This document shows, one piece after another, positions 43,260 to 52,500 of a stretch of DNA of 64,000 nt. The notes under the pieces are model-generated. The model was not told the DNA's origin, ran no database searches, and saw only the letters and a list, made by a program, of their open reading frames with translations. This stretch comes from Treponema sp. UBA4267 (GTDB taxonomy: Bacteria > Spirochaetota > Spirochaetia > Treponematales > Treponemataceae). The stretch is taken from contig DGWD01000035.1 of the NCBI GenBank assembly GCA_002395155.1, positions 1-64,000 on the forward strand, read 5' to 3'. How positions within the stretch are numbered: position 1 is the first letter of the stretch; every line of letters begins with the position of its first letter. Made by a program: the position numbers and the translations under genes.

Positions 43260-45383
43260 TTAGATTTCTTGAATATATTCTTTAGAATTATTTCTTTTTA
43301 AAACAATAACTGTAATATCGTCGTTTAGACTTTCACCTTTTGTAAAATCCTGGAATTTTTTCATCAGATAATTAAGAATTTCAGGAGCAGTTTCATCCTT
43401 ACTTTCCTTCAAAATATCCATCAATATCTTTTTAGAGAATGTTTCTTTTTTATAATTTGTAGATTCTGTTAATCCATCTGTATAGCAAAGAATAATATCG
43501 TTGTTGTTCATTCTAAAGCTTATAGGTGGGAATGATACATCCAGGCCTTCTACACCAATTATTCCATACTGTTTGTTTGGATTTTCAATCTTAAGTTCTC
43601 GAACTTCATCATTTTGTGAATCAAAAAGCAGAGGATGAGGATGACCGGCATTTGCAAACTCTACGCTGCATACATCCTTAGAATTAAATTCACTGAAGCG
43701 GAAGAGAATACCTGTAATATAGTTATCAATATTAACTTTTTCTTTGATATAAGTTCGGTTAATTTCTTCAAGAATTGCAGACATAGATTCCTGCTGTTGA
43801 ATTCCAGAAATAAACTGCTGGCTTATAATTCCTTTTGCAAGAATTGTCATAAGGCCTGCTGGAATACCATGGCCAGAAACATCAAAAATTCCAAGACCGT
43901 CCAGGCAAGTGTCTGAATTTGAAGAATAATAATCGTAAAGATCGCCAGAAACGTTGTTGTCTAAAGGTTTATAGTAAATTGCAAGGTCCCAGCCACGGAA
44001 GGTATGTTCCTTTGGAGGTAAGAAGTTTTTCTGTACATGGGAAACTGTTTCCAAACCTTTTGACAAAACATAGTTGGCATCTGACAGTTCTTTTGTTCTT
44101 ATTGCAACAACTTGTTCCAGGTTTTGGTTGAATTCCTGTAACTGGTCTTTAAGTTTTGTATTATGAATATAAATTTGGCTAAACTGTTTAATAAGCTGAT
44201 AAAGGAAGTTGTATGTAGTTATCTGCCATCCATAAAGAGAGAACATTGGCATATCGGGAATTGTATGGAAAACATGGAAGATAAGGTCTAAAAAGAGTCC
44301 AACAAAAATTGGAATAAATCCTAGTAAAAGCTTTTTAGTTTTTGGTCTAGAAACAGGATTTATAAAACTTCGTATAAGCCTTGGAATAACATAAGCAAAT
44401 TGCAGAAGAGAAATTAGAGCCAAATAATGGGAACAATTAATAAAAATTCTATAATTTGGCATCAGGAAGGCTATTAAAATACTAAAAATAAGAAGACCGA
44501 ATCTCTGTATCATTTCTTTTGTAGATGCTTCGTAGCCTAAATATGCAAGACAGAAAGATGCGGCAAAATAAATTGTTGAAAATCCGCCGTAACACCAGGT
44601 AATTTTTAAAACTGTAAGATAAGAGAAGAATGGAAGTTTCAACCAAGGCATATCACCAAAGCTAAATGCCAGTAAGAAGTGGGCGGTGTAAAAGTTGAGC
44701 AGGGCGTAGAAGAGATACATTCGGTTTTCTTTGTACTGTTTTAAAAGAAAGTAAAGAACAATGTAGAGGAAGGTTAAGATTAAAGAAACCATTGTAAATG
44801 TAATTGTAATTCTTGAATTGAAGAAGGTTTTTCTTTCGGCTCTTCTAATAACCTGTTCCTGGTCTGTAATATAGATTTCTTCAGATATAGTTCCCCATGC
44901 TCCAGGCCATACCTGAATATAAATACTGTTATTTCCCTGATTGTTTACCAGAGAATTTGTAAAAATATAACTATGGGCAACATATCCAGCTGTATTTTCT
45001 ACAGGAGGATGGTCTCCATATTTTTTTATAAAGTTTCCATTTAAGTAAACTGTTGATGAAGAACGTAAATGCCCAATATAAAGTCCAATATCATGACCTA
45101 ATAATTTATTATCGATTGTAAAATCAATTTTGAGCCAAATTAGATTTTGTTTGCTATGTAAAAGTTTTGAAAGATTTCTCATTTTATTTTTATCTAACTT
45201 TTGGAAAGTTAAATCATGAGAAATAATATCTGTGTAATTGTACGAAGCGGGAGTTTCTACGTATTCAATAGAATCTGTTAGATATTGTCTATACGACTTT
45301 GATTCATTTTTGCAGGAAGTTAATAAAACCACTAGCAATAAAGGTAATGTAATGAAATTGAAATGTTTTGTTTTTAGTCGCAT
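43260..45383 (-). CDS. 7TM sensor with SpoIIE-type PP2C phosphatase domain
   Basis: 707 residues. The start has a lipobox-like LTSC (C24). A periplasmic jelly-roll-like domain (about 40-185) and seven membrane segments (about 195-400) resemble the 7TMR-DISM receptor plan. A coiled coil (about 405-450) joins a SpoIIE/RsbU-type phosphatase domain (about 455-700) with DNNVSGDLYDYY, IFDVSGHGIPAGLMT, ANAGHPHPLL and LNDDITVIVL, the metal-binding aspartates intact. It probably dephosphorylates an anti-sigma antagonist in response to an outside cue; no partner is nearby. TATAAT ends 7 nt before the ATG without a Shine-Dalgarno. Confidence 0.92.
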   Translation of the reverse strand: MRLKTKHFNFITLPLLLVVLLTSCKNESKSYRQYLTDSIEYVETPASYNYTDIISHDLTFQKLDKNKMRNLSKLLHSKQNLIWLKIDFTIDNKLLGHDIGLYIGHLRSSSTVYLNGNFIKKYGDHPPVENTAGYVAHSYIFTNSLVNNQGNNSIYIQVWPGAWGTISEEIYITDQEQVIRRAERKTFFNSRITITFTMVSLILTFLYIVLYFLLKQYKENRMYLFYALLNFYTAHFLLAFSFGDMPWLKLPFFSYLTVLKITWCYGGFSTIYFAASFCLAYLGYEASTKEMIQRFGLLIFSILIAFLMPNYRIFINCSHYLALISLLQFAYVIPRLIRSFINPVSRPKTKKLLLGFIPIFVGLFLDLIFHVFHTIPDMPMFSLYGWQITTYNFLYQLIKQFSQIYIHNTKLKDQLQEFNQNLEQVVAIRTKELSDANYVLSKGLETVSHVQKNFLPPKEHTFRGWDLAIYYKPLDNNVSGDLYDYYSSNSDTCLDGLGIFDVSGHGIPAGLMTILAKGIISQQFISGIQQQESMSAILEEINRTYIKEKVNIDNYITGILFRFSEFNSKDVCSVEFANAGHPHPLLFDSQNDEVRELKIENPNKQYGIIGVEGLDVSFPPISFRMNNNDIILCYTDGLTESTNYKKETFSKKILMDILKESKDETAPEILNYLMKKFQDFTKGESLNDDITVIVLKRNNSKEYIQEI

Positions 45384-45390
45384 AAAATCA

Positions 45391-45396
45391 ATTATA
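45391..45396 (-). promoter_or_regulatory. -10 box of the SpoIIE-type gene, leaderless geometry
   Basis: A consensus TATAAT on the minus strand with 7 nt to the ATG at 45383 and no Shine-Dalgarno. No good -35 is seen at 16-18 bp. Confidence 0.5.
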
Positions 45397-45419
45397 CATC
45401 ACCTTTATAAAAAGCGATA

Positions 45420-47483
45420 TTAAAAACGTTCTGCTTTTGAATTACTTTTTTTGTAAAGACTGGCAGATGATGCTTTTCGTGATGAAGAACGTTCTGTCTG
45501 GGTGTGAACATTAGGTCTGGCACCTTTAGAACGGCCTTTTTTCTCCTGATCAAAGCTTTTTTTACCAGATGAAGAGCGGCCTCGTTTTTCCTTTCGGTCA
45601 GGTGAGTCTTCAATTCCTTCAGGTCGGCGGCGACGGCTTCCAAAACTGTCTCCACTTTTTCCGCCTTTACGGGAACCACGACCTTCTGATTTTTCATCCA
45701 GATGCATGTGTGGAAGTTTATGGTTAGATTTAGACAGTTCGATTGCCTTTTTTGCAGATGCTGTTGGAAGACTTAACAGAGAGAATTGCTGGGCTACATC
45801 AATATCATCAACCAGACGGCCTGGAATATGAAGTAATTCGCTGAAGTAGGCTGCAATTTCTTTAGCTCTGTAGCCATCCTGTTTACCAAGTGAAACAAAA
45901 ATACGAGTTTGATTAGGTTTTGGACCAAATTCTTTGCTGGAAATTCTTCCGTAATGTTTTGAAGAAAGTTTTTCTCCGTAGAAAACAGAAAGAATACCTG
46001 CTAAAACATCTGTTGGATCGTTACCGGCTGCAAGTTCCTGGGCAAGAGTTTTGTATTTATCATCAAAATGATTGAGTTCTGGAGAAGGAGTTGTTTGTGC
46101 TGTAGTCTGTTCTGGAGTTTGAACTTCTTCTAGAGAAGGAGTTGTACTTTCTTCATCAGCCTGTGTCTGAACTTCTGCTTCTGGAATTATTTCTTCTTTG
46201 GCAGCTGGCATTTCTTTAAAGAGTTTTTCTTTAAGTTCCTCAATCACTCTTTTTTCTTTTACATCAATTACTTCGTGAACAGTAGGAATTTTTCCTTCTT
46301 TAAGTTCGCTCTTGGTTGCTTTAAGAACATTTTTTGTAAGGAATCCAAGCTTGCGTCTTTCTTCTGGTCTAACAAATGTAATGGCAATACCTGTAGTTCC
46401 TGCACGTCCTGTACGACCAATACGGTGAACATAAGTTGCTGTATCGAATGGAAGAGAATAGTTTACAACGTGGGTTACTCCTGGAATATCAATACCACGA
46501 GCGGCTACATCTGTTGCAACCAAAATACGGGTTTTCTTTAAGCGGAAACGTTCCAGAACTTTTTCACGCTGGTTTTGCATAATATCACCGTGGAGAGCTG
46601 CTGCTTCATAACCTTTCATATCAAGTTCACGGGTAACACGATCTGCATCTGACTTAGTCATTGTAAAAACAAGACCATAAAAATCTGGAGAAATATCAAT
46701 AAGTCGGACAAGGGCTTCGATTTTTTCGTTTTCTTTTACACACCAGTACTGCTGGTCAATTAAAAGGGCCTCGTCAATTACTTTTTCTTCCTCAATAATA
46801 TCGTATTCGCCCATAAAGTCGCCGGCAATTTTTAAAATTGGGGCAGGCATTGTTGCAGAAAAGAGTAAAATGCGGCAGTCAGGATTTGCATGGCGGAAGA
46901 TTTCTTCAATATCGTCAATGAATCCCATATCAAGCATTTCGTCGCCTTCATCAAGAATAAAGTACTTGATTTTGCTGATATTGAGAGTTTTGCGGTCAAG
47001 GTGGTCTTTAATACGGCCTGGTGTTCCTACTACAATTTCTGAACCACGTTTAAGGTCCTTTATTTGGGCTGCGTAGGATGCTCCTCCATACAAAACTGTT
47101 GTTCTAGGGAAATCGTTATTTGCAAAAGACTGCATTTCTGTGCAGGTTTGAACAGCCAGTTCACGGGTTGGTTCCAGAATTAATGCTTCTACATGTGAAC
47201 TTTTTTCGCGGACATTTTGAATAATTGGAAGTCCAAATGCGGCTGTTTTACCAGTACCTGTTCTGGCACGGGCAATAAGATTTGTGTCGCCAGTAAGAAG
47301 TCTTGGAATTGCTAATACCTGAATAGGTGATGGAGTAACAAAGCCCTTTTTTGCAACTGCTTTAAGGGTGTATTCATCCAGTCCTAAATCTTCAAATGTA
47401 ACAGTTTCTGGATTTTCGTTTTGGACAGAATTGTCCTGTGATGGGGACTCTAAGTCCTCTGGTTTGATGTTTTCTTGGTTCAT
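45420..47483 (-). CDS. DEAD-box-family RNA helicase with DEGD motif II
   Basis: 687 residues. RecA-like domains carry the Q motif region, Walker A ARTGTGKT (73-80), PTRELAVQ, VVGTPGR, motif II DEGD (178-181), SATMP and HRIGRTGRAG. Motif II is DEAD in the great majority of the family; here alanine is glycine. After a spacer (about 410-490) comes a DbpA-type RNA-binding domain (about 500-580) and a basic Ser/Arg/Lys-rich tail (about 600-687). Likely role is rRNA or mRNA remodelling. AAGGA lies 6 nt before the ATG. Confidence 0.94.
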   Translation of the reverse strand: MNQENIKPEDLESPSQDNSVQNENPETVTFEDLGLDEYTLKAVAKKGFVTPSPIQVLAIPRLLTGDTNLIARARTGTGKTAAFGLPIIQNVREKSSHVEALILEPTRELAVQTCTEMQSFANNDFPRTTVLYGGASYAAQIKDLKRGSEIVVGTPGRIKDHLDRKTLNISKIKYFILDEGDEMLDMGFIDDIEEIFRHANPDCRILLFSATMPAPILKIAGDFMGEYDIIEEEKVIDEALLIDQQYWCVKENEKIEALVRLIDISPDFYGLVFTMTKSDADRVTRELDMKGYEAAALHGDIMQNQREKVLERFRLKKTRILVATDVAARGIDIPGVTHVVNYSLPFDTATYVHRIGRTGRAGTTGIAITFVRPEERRKLGFLTKNVLKATKSELKEGKIPTVHEVIDVKEKRVIEELKEKLFKEMPAAKEEIIPEAEVQTQADEESTTPSLEEVQTPEQTTAQTTPSPELNHFDDKYKTLAQELAAGNDPTDVLAGILSVFYGEKLSSKHYGRISSKEFGPKPNQTRIFVSLGKQDGYRAKEIAAYFSELLHIPGRLVDDIDVAQQFSLLSLPTASAKKAIELSKSNHKLPHMHLDEKSEGRGSRKGGKSGDSFGSRRRRPEGIEDSPDRKEKRGRSSSGKKSFDQEKKGRSKGARPNVHTQTERSSSRKASSASLYKKSNSKAERF

Positions 47484-47557
47484 ATAAATTCCTTATTTTT
47501 TCCAAACGAAAGCAAAGTCATTTATATTTTCCCAAAAGAAGTAACTCTAGCCTTCGT

Positions 47558-47575
47558 ATTGCACCAAATTGCAAT
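47558..47575. repeat. Perfect dyad in the divergent helicase-carD intergenic region
   Basis: ATTGCA-CCAAAT-TGCAAT, a 6-bp perfect inverted repeat with a 6-bp spacer, 75 bp upstream of the helicase start and 110 bp upstream of the carD promoter. It could be an operator for either gene; no regulator can be named. Confidence 0.4.
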
Positions 47576-47684
47576 GTTGCCAATATAGTTGAATATGAAT
47601 AAAAATACAAGCAAATATTAGAAAATACATGAAATATTTACGATTATTTGTCAGATAAAGTCAAAACAATGATTTTTTCTCAAA

Positions 47685-47713
47685 TTGAATATTCCCTAAA
47701 TTTGTGCTATAAT
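47685..47713 (+). promoter_or_regulatory. Strong predicted promoter of the carD-ispD-ispF operon
   Basis: TTGAAT (47685-47690), a 17-bp spacer and an extended -10 TGCTATAAT (TATAAT at 47708-47713). Only 11 nt separate it from the ATG, so the leader would be about 5 nt, with no Shine-Dalgarno. Confidence 0.75.
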
Positions 47714-47724
47714 AAATACTAATT

Positions 47725-48405
47725 ATGGATACACAATTCAAATTGGACCAGAAGGTCGTTTACCCAAGTCAGGGTGTTGGTGTTGTAACAGAAATTTTTG
47801 AAAAAACAATCAAAGATACTACAACTCTATATTATAAGATTTACATTGAAGCTTCCGACATGGTTGTTATGGTTCCCGTAGCAAATGCAGAGATGTTGGG
47901 AATCCGCCAGATTGTTTCTAAAGAAGAAGCAGAAGCTGCCTTAAATCTTTTGTCAGATGATTTTGAACCTATTACTTCTGACTGGAAGCTCCGTTATCAG
48001 ATGAACCTGGAACTTTTGAAAAAGGGAACTGTAAAGGATATTGCAACAATTGTTCGCTGCCTTTACAACCGTAGTAAAGTAAAAGAACTTCCTATCCAAG
48101 AAAGAAAACTTTATGATTCAGCAAAAAAATTGCTTGAAGATGAAATAGCTTTTGCTTTGGGAAAAACAGCAAAGGAAATTGAAGCAGAAATTCATACAAA
48201 GCTTGAACCACCTGGAGCTGCTCCAAAAATTAAGCACGCAGTTTTGCTTGATGATGATGAAGATGATGATTTGATGGATGATATTTCCGATAAATCATCT
48301 GATTCAGACGACTCTGATGATTCTGACGGAGACGATTCTGATTCTTCAGATTCTGCAAGTGATATGGATGCTGAAGACGATTTCGATGACGACGAAAGTT
48401 TCTAG
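47725..48405 (+). CDS. carD: CarD-family transcription regulator with acidic tail
   Basis: 226 residues. The N-terminal CarD/TRCF-like RNA-polymerase-interacting domain (about 1-65, FKLDQKVVYPSQGVGVVTEI and MVVMVPVANAEMLGIR) is followed by a helical DNA-contacting part (about 70-160). The tail (about 175-226) is almost entirely Asp, Ser and Glu. CarD proteins stabilise open promoter complexes at rRNA and many other promoters. The acidic tail is unusual in length. The gene overlaps ispD by 20 bp and heads an operon with ispD and ispF. Confidence 0.92.
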   Translation: MDTQFKLDQKVVYPSQGVGVVTEIFEKTIKDTTTLYYKIYIEASDMVVMVPVANAEMLGIRQIVSKEEAEAALNLLSDDFEPITSDWKLRYQMNLELLKKGTVKDIATIVRCLYNRSKVKELPIQERKLYDSAKKLLEDEIAFALGKTAKEIEAEIHTKLEPPGAAPKIKHAVLLDDDEDDDLMDDISDKSSDSDDSDDSDGDDSDSSDSASDMDAEDDFDDDESF

Positions 48406-49090
48406 TATTGCAATTATAATTACTGCTGCCGGTTCTTCTACAAGAATGGGCGGTAGTATTAAAAAAGAATACTTACCCCTAAAAGATGGCACAGTTCTTT
48501 CGAATTGTGCTAAAACTTTTTTAAAGCTCCCTTCTAATATTTATAATATAGTAGATTTTATAATTACTTGTCCTAAGGGCGGAATTGACGATTGTAAAAA
48601 AGCTTTAGCTTCTCTGAAATTTGAGTCCAAAATTAATTTTCAGATTGTGGAAGGATCTGCTACAAGACAGTCATCTGTTTTTAATGCAATTAAAGCTGTA
48701 AAACATAATCCTCAAATTATTGCAATTCATGATGGAGCCAGGCCTTTTGTAAGTCTTGAACTTATTGAAAAAACTTTGGATGCCGCCCTGGAGTATGGTG
48801 CTTCTGTTCCTGCTTGCCAGCCTGTTGATACCCAAAAAGAAATTGACGAAAAGGGCTTTATTGTAAGGCATTTACGAAGAAGTTCTTTGGCGGCTGTACA
48901 AACTCCCCAGTGTTTTGCTTATGAAAAAATGCTTGAGGCTCACCAGAAAGCGAGTCTGGATGGTAGGGAATACACCGATGATACAGAAATTTGGGGGACT
49001 TATTGCGGGCAGGTAAAAGTAGTAAACGGTCAGGCAGAAAATATTAAAATTACATATCCAGGTGATTTAGAAAGAGGGCAGAGGAAATAA
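48386..49090 (+). CDS. ispD: 2-C-methyl-D-erythritol 4-phosphate cytidylyltransferase
   Basis: 234 residues. The nucleotide-binding motif ITAAGSSTRMGG (about 12-23; the usual form is AAGxGxRMG), IIAIHDGARPFVS and the C-terminal YTDDTEIWG and ENIKITYPGDL are IspD signatures. It makes CDP-methylerythritol in the MEP isoprenoid pathway. The ATG at 48386 lies inside the end of carD in another frame, so translation is likely coupled; a 36-residue longer frame is an artefact of the acidic-tail sequence. ispF follows after 4 bp. Confidence 0.94.
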   Translation: MTTKVSSIAIIITAAGSSTRMGGSIKKEYLPLKDGTVLSNCAKTFLKLPSNIYNIVDFIITCPKGGIDDCKKALASLKFESKINFQIVEGSATRQSSVFNAIKAVKHNPQIIAIHDGARPFVSLELIEKTLDAALEYGASVPACQPVDTQKEIDEKGFIVRHLRRSSLAAVQTPQCFAYEKMLEAHQKASLDGREYTDDTEIWGTYCGQVKVVNGQAENIKITYPGDLERGQRK

Positions 49091-49094
49091 ATTT

Positions 49095-49574
49095 ATGATT
49101 AGAGTTGGTCTTGGTTACGATTTACACAGACTTGTAGAAGGTCGAAAACTTATAATTGGTGGCGTTGACTTTCCTTTTGAAAAAGGTGAGGACGGTCATT
49201 CAGATGGTGATGTTTTATTGCATGCCGTAACCGATGCTCTTTTAGGTGCCTCTGGCCTTGGTGATATAGGTTCTTATTTTCCTCCAGAAGATCCTCAGTG
49301 GAAAAATGCTGATTCTGCAAAACTTTTGCAGGCAGTTTGGAAGGATGTTCTTGATGAGGGCTGGAAGCTTGAAAATCTTGATTGTGTTGTAAAACTTGAA
49401 AAACCAAAATTTCTTCCAAAGAGACAGGAAGTAATTTCTTCAATTGCAAAGATTCTTGGAGTAGAAAATGAAAGAGTCTTTGTTAAAGCAAAAACCGGAG
49501 AAAAACTTCCTCCGGTTGGTACAGGCGATGCTATTGAAGCCTATGTTGTTTGCCTTTTGAATAAAGCAGATTAA
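49095..49574 (+). CDS. ispF: 2-C-methyl-D-erythritol 2,4-cyclodiphosphate synthase
   Basis: 159 residues, the normal length. Zinc ligands D9 and H11 (YDLHRL) and H43 (LLHAVTDALLGA), the GDIGSYFPPEDP loop and the VFVKAKTGEKL and GTGDAIEAYVVCLL ends are all present. It is the third gene of the carD operon and acts two steps after IspD (IspE is not in the window). GAGG lies 10 nt before the ATG. Confidence 0.97.
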   Translation: MIRVGLGYDLHRLVEGRKLIIGGVDFPFEKGEDGHSDGDVLLHAVTDALLGASGLGDIGSYFPPEDPQWKNADSAKLLQAVWKDVLDEGWKLENLDCVVKLEKPKFLPKRQEVISSIAKILGVENERVFVKAKTGEKLPPVGTGDAIEAYVVCLLNKAD

Positions 49575-49584
49575 TCTGCCTTTT
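49563..49584. terminator. Weak palindromic terminator at the ispF stop
   Basis: GCAGAT-TA-ATCTGC overlaps the ispF stop codon and is followed by CTTTT. It lies in the 13-bp gap between two convergent genes. The short stem and tail make this a weak candidate. Confidence 0.35.
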
Positions 49585-49587
49585 AGG

Positions 49588-52500
49588 TTACTCTGGCAAC
49601 TGCAAAATCAAATCTACTTCGTTTTCTGTAAGCTTTAATTTGTCTGCTATTTCTTGGATAGACCATCCCTGGCGTCTAAGTTGTCTTACGCTGTCATTAA
49701 TCTGAGGATTAAGGGTTGAACCTTTTACAGAAGGTTTACCCTGTAAATCCTTTTGTGTCATCTGCTGTAAGGTCTTAAACTTGTTGTCTACATCGCGGGA
49801 AAGACCTTGTAAATCAAGTTCAGTCTTTTTAATACCGTTTTGTACAGAATTTACGGCTTCAATTCGATGCTCTGTTTCTTCAAGTAAGCTGTCTAGTGTT
49901 TCAAGTCGTCCGATTGCATCTGTAATCTTTGGTCCATTCTGTAAAATCTTATCAACATTTGACTGAACTTCCTTAATTTCCTGAGGAAGAGATACAGCCT
50001 GGCGGTTGCAGTTTACAAGTCTCTGTTCCAAATCTTTTAGCTTTTCGAATTGGCTGTCTACATCAAGCTTAATTCTGTTTACAACTTCATCTTTCTTTTC
50101 AAGGCGGTCATACTGGTCTGAAATGTACTGGAGACGATCGTTGTAATTACGAACTGTAACTTCCATAGCCTGCAAGTCGTCCTTTGTTGTATTCAAAGAA
50201 AGAATTCTGTCGTCAATTGTGTTTGAAAGGGCAATCATACGGTTGAACTGCTGTTCCAGGTTGATTACCTTTGTCTTTTGGTTTTCAAAATTTGTGAGCT
50301 GGCGTGTAATTTCTTCATTAATCTTTAAGATAGAATTGTATTCTTCATTCATCTTATCTGCAGATTCAGAGAAGGTATCAAGTTTGCTGAATGAATCGTT
50401 GATTGACTGAATATCATCATCAAGCTGGCGTTTCATTTTGTCTGCTTTTTCGTATATCTGGATGTTATTGCTGACTTCCTGTAATTCCTTCTGAATTTCC
50501 ATAATCTGAGTCTGAATTGTGTTGGCGTCATCCTGCATCTTAAGAACAAGTCTAGACTGTTCTGTTTGATTTGCATTTGTGATGTTTTGAATTTCTTTCT
50601 TGAAGGAGTCAATCTTTGTTTCTGTTTCCTGATTCTGAGCTGCAATTTTATCTTCAGTTGCAGAAAGCATATCTTCGTACATCTTTTTGAGCTGGGCCAA
50701 AATCTGTTTTGAAGAATTTTCATAATCATTAACAGAATTTTGTGTTTGATTCTGGAGTTCTGCAATCTGTCTGTTAAGTTCTTCGTGCTTTTCTTTGATA
50801 GCGTTTTCGTAGGCATTCATGTTCTGGAAAAGCTTCTGTCCAACTTCATCAATCTTAGTCTGGCTATTGGTCTGGAAGGAATTAAGCTGGCCTTTGAAAA
50901 GTTCTGCAGAATCATTGAGCTGGGTCTGGAACTGGGCTTTCCATGTTTTAAATTCAGAGAGGGCAGCGTCGATTGTAGAAGTTCCTGTTTCCTGTTTACT
51001 CTGGATAGAGTCCTGGAAGGATTTTAAATCTTCCAGCATTTCGTTCTGAACCTTATTCAAATTTTGCTGAACCATTGTCATATTCTTTTCGATTTCGCGT
51101 TTGAGTTCTGTTTCAGAGTTTTTGGAAATAACATCAATAGATGAATTTGCATCGTTTTTGAACTTATTGATTACTTCCTGAATATCCTGAATTGCTCCCT
51201 GCATTTCTTCTTTTGTCTGATTTATAGAAGAATTTACTGCTGCGAATTGATCTGAAGCACGGCTCTGTAAACTTTCGATGTTTTGTCGGAGTTCGTCTGT
51301 GTATTTTGCTTCAACTTCTTTACGGGAATCTTCAAAATCATTAGTAAGATTTGTGAGTTTTGCATCAAGCTGGTGTTTCCATTCTGCAATGTCTGAATCA
51401 AATTCGTTGTTCTTTGTAGAAAGTGTCTGATTAAAGCTTGATTCAAATTCCTGTAGTTTCTGGCTCATGTTGCCGGTTGCTGTTTCTTTGAGGGAATCCA
51501 AAGAAGCGTTTATTTCCTTAATCTTATTTTCGATAGAGGCTGAATCTTCTTTGATTTCTTCTGCAAATTCTTCGTGCTTCTGGCGCTGGCTTGTAGTAAA
51601 GTTGTCAAATGTAGAAAGAACTCTGTTTTGAACTTCGTTCATAGCGGCTTTTAAGCTCTTTTCAAGTGTGTCGATATCTGTGTCCGAAATCTGAATTTGA
51701 GAAAGTTTGTATTCGATATCCTTTTTGTAGGCATTGAGCTGGGCATCTACATTTTCAAGAATATTAAGATGTTTAACTTCGCTTTCTGAAACGGCCTTGT
51801 GAACTGAATCTGTAATGATTTTTGAAAGGCTGTCTAAGCGGCTGTTTGTTTCCATCTGGAAATTATCAATTTGACTGTTTGTTGAAGACTGGAATTTATC
51901 CAGCTGCTGATTAGTTTCTGTTTGGAATTTATCTAACTGCTCATTTGTTTCTGTCTGGAAGCGGTTAAGATTCTGATTTGTTGTAGTCTGGTAGCTGTTA
52001 AGCTGTTGGTCTGTTTCTTTTTGGAAGCGTTCAAGTTCCTGTTTTGTAGAAGTCTGGAATGTGTTGAGTTCTTCTTTTGTATTTGTCTGGTAGTCTCCAA
52101 TCTGCTGGCTTGTTTCGTTCTGGAAACGTTCAAGTTCCTTATTTGTATTAGACTGGAATTCTTCGAGTTTTCTTGCAGTTTCAGATTCGAGGGTTGCAAG
52201 TTTTTCGTTTACGCTGCGAATCTGGTTTTCAAGTTCTGGTTTAAGACTTGCGGCTCTCTGTTCTGCTTCATCACACTGATTCTGAATTGTACGTACAGAC
52301 TGTTCGGCTGCCTCAACTGATGAAGAAGCATCTTCTGAAATCTGTTTAAGTGTCTGAGCAAGATTATCCTGCATTGTAGTAATATCTGTGCGGAGGTTGA
52401 TTGAGCGTTCGTTTGCAAGGCGAAGATTGTTTTCTACCTCGTTCTTCATGTCTTCTATGCGTTTGTTGTAAGACTGTTCCAAATCGCCAAGTTCGTTTAA

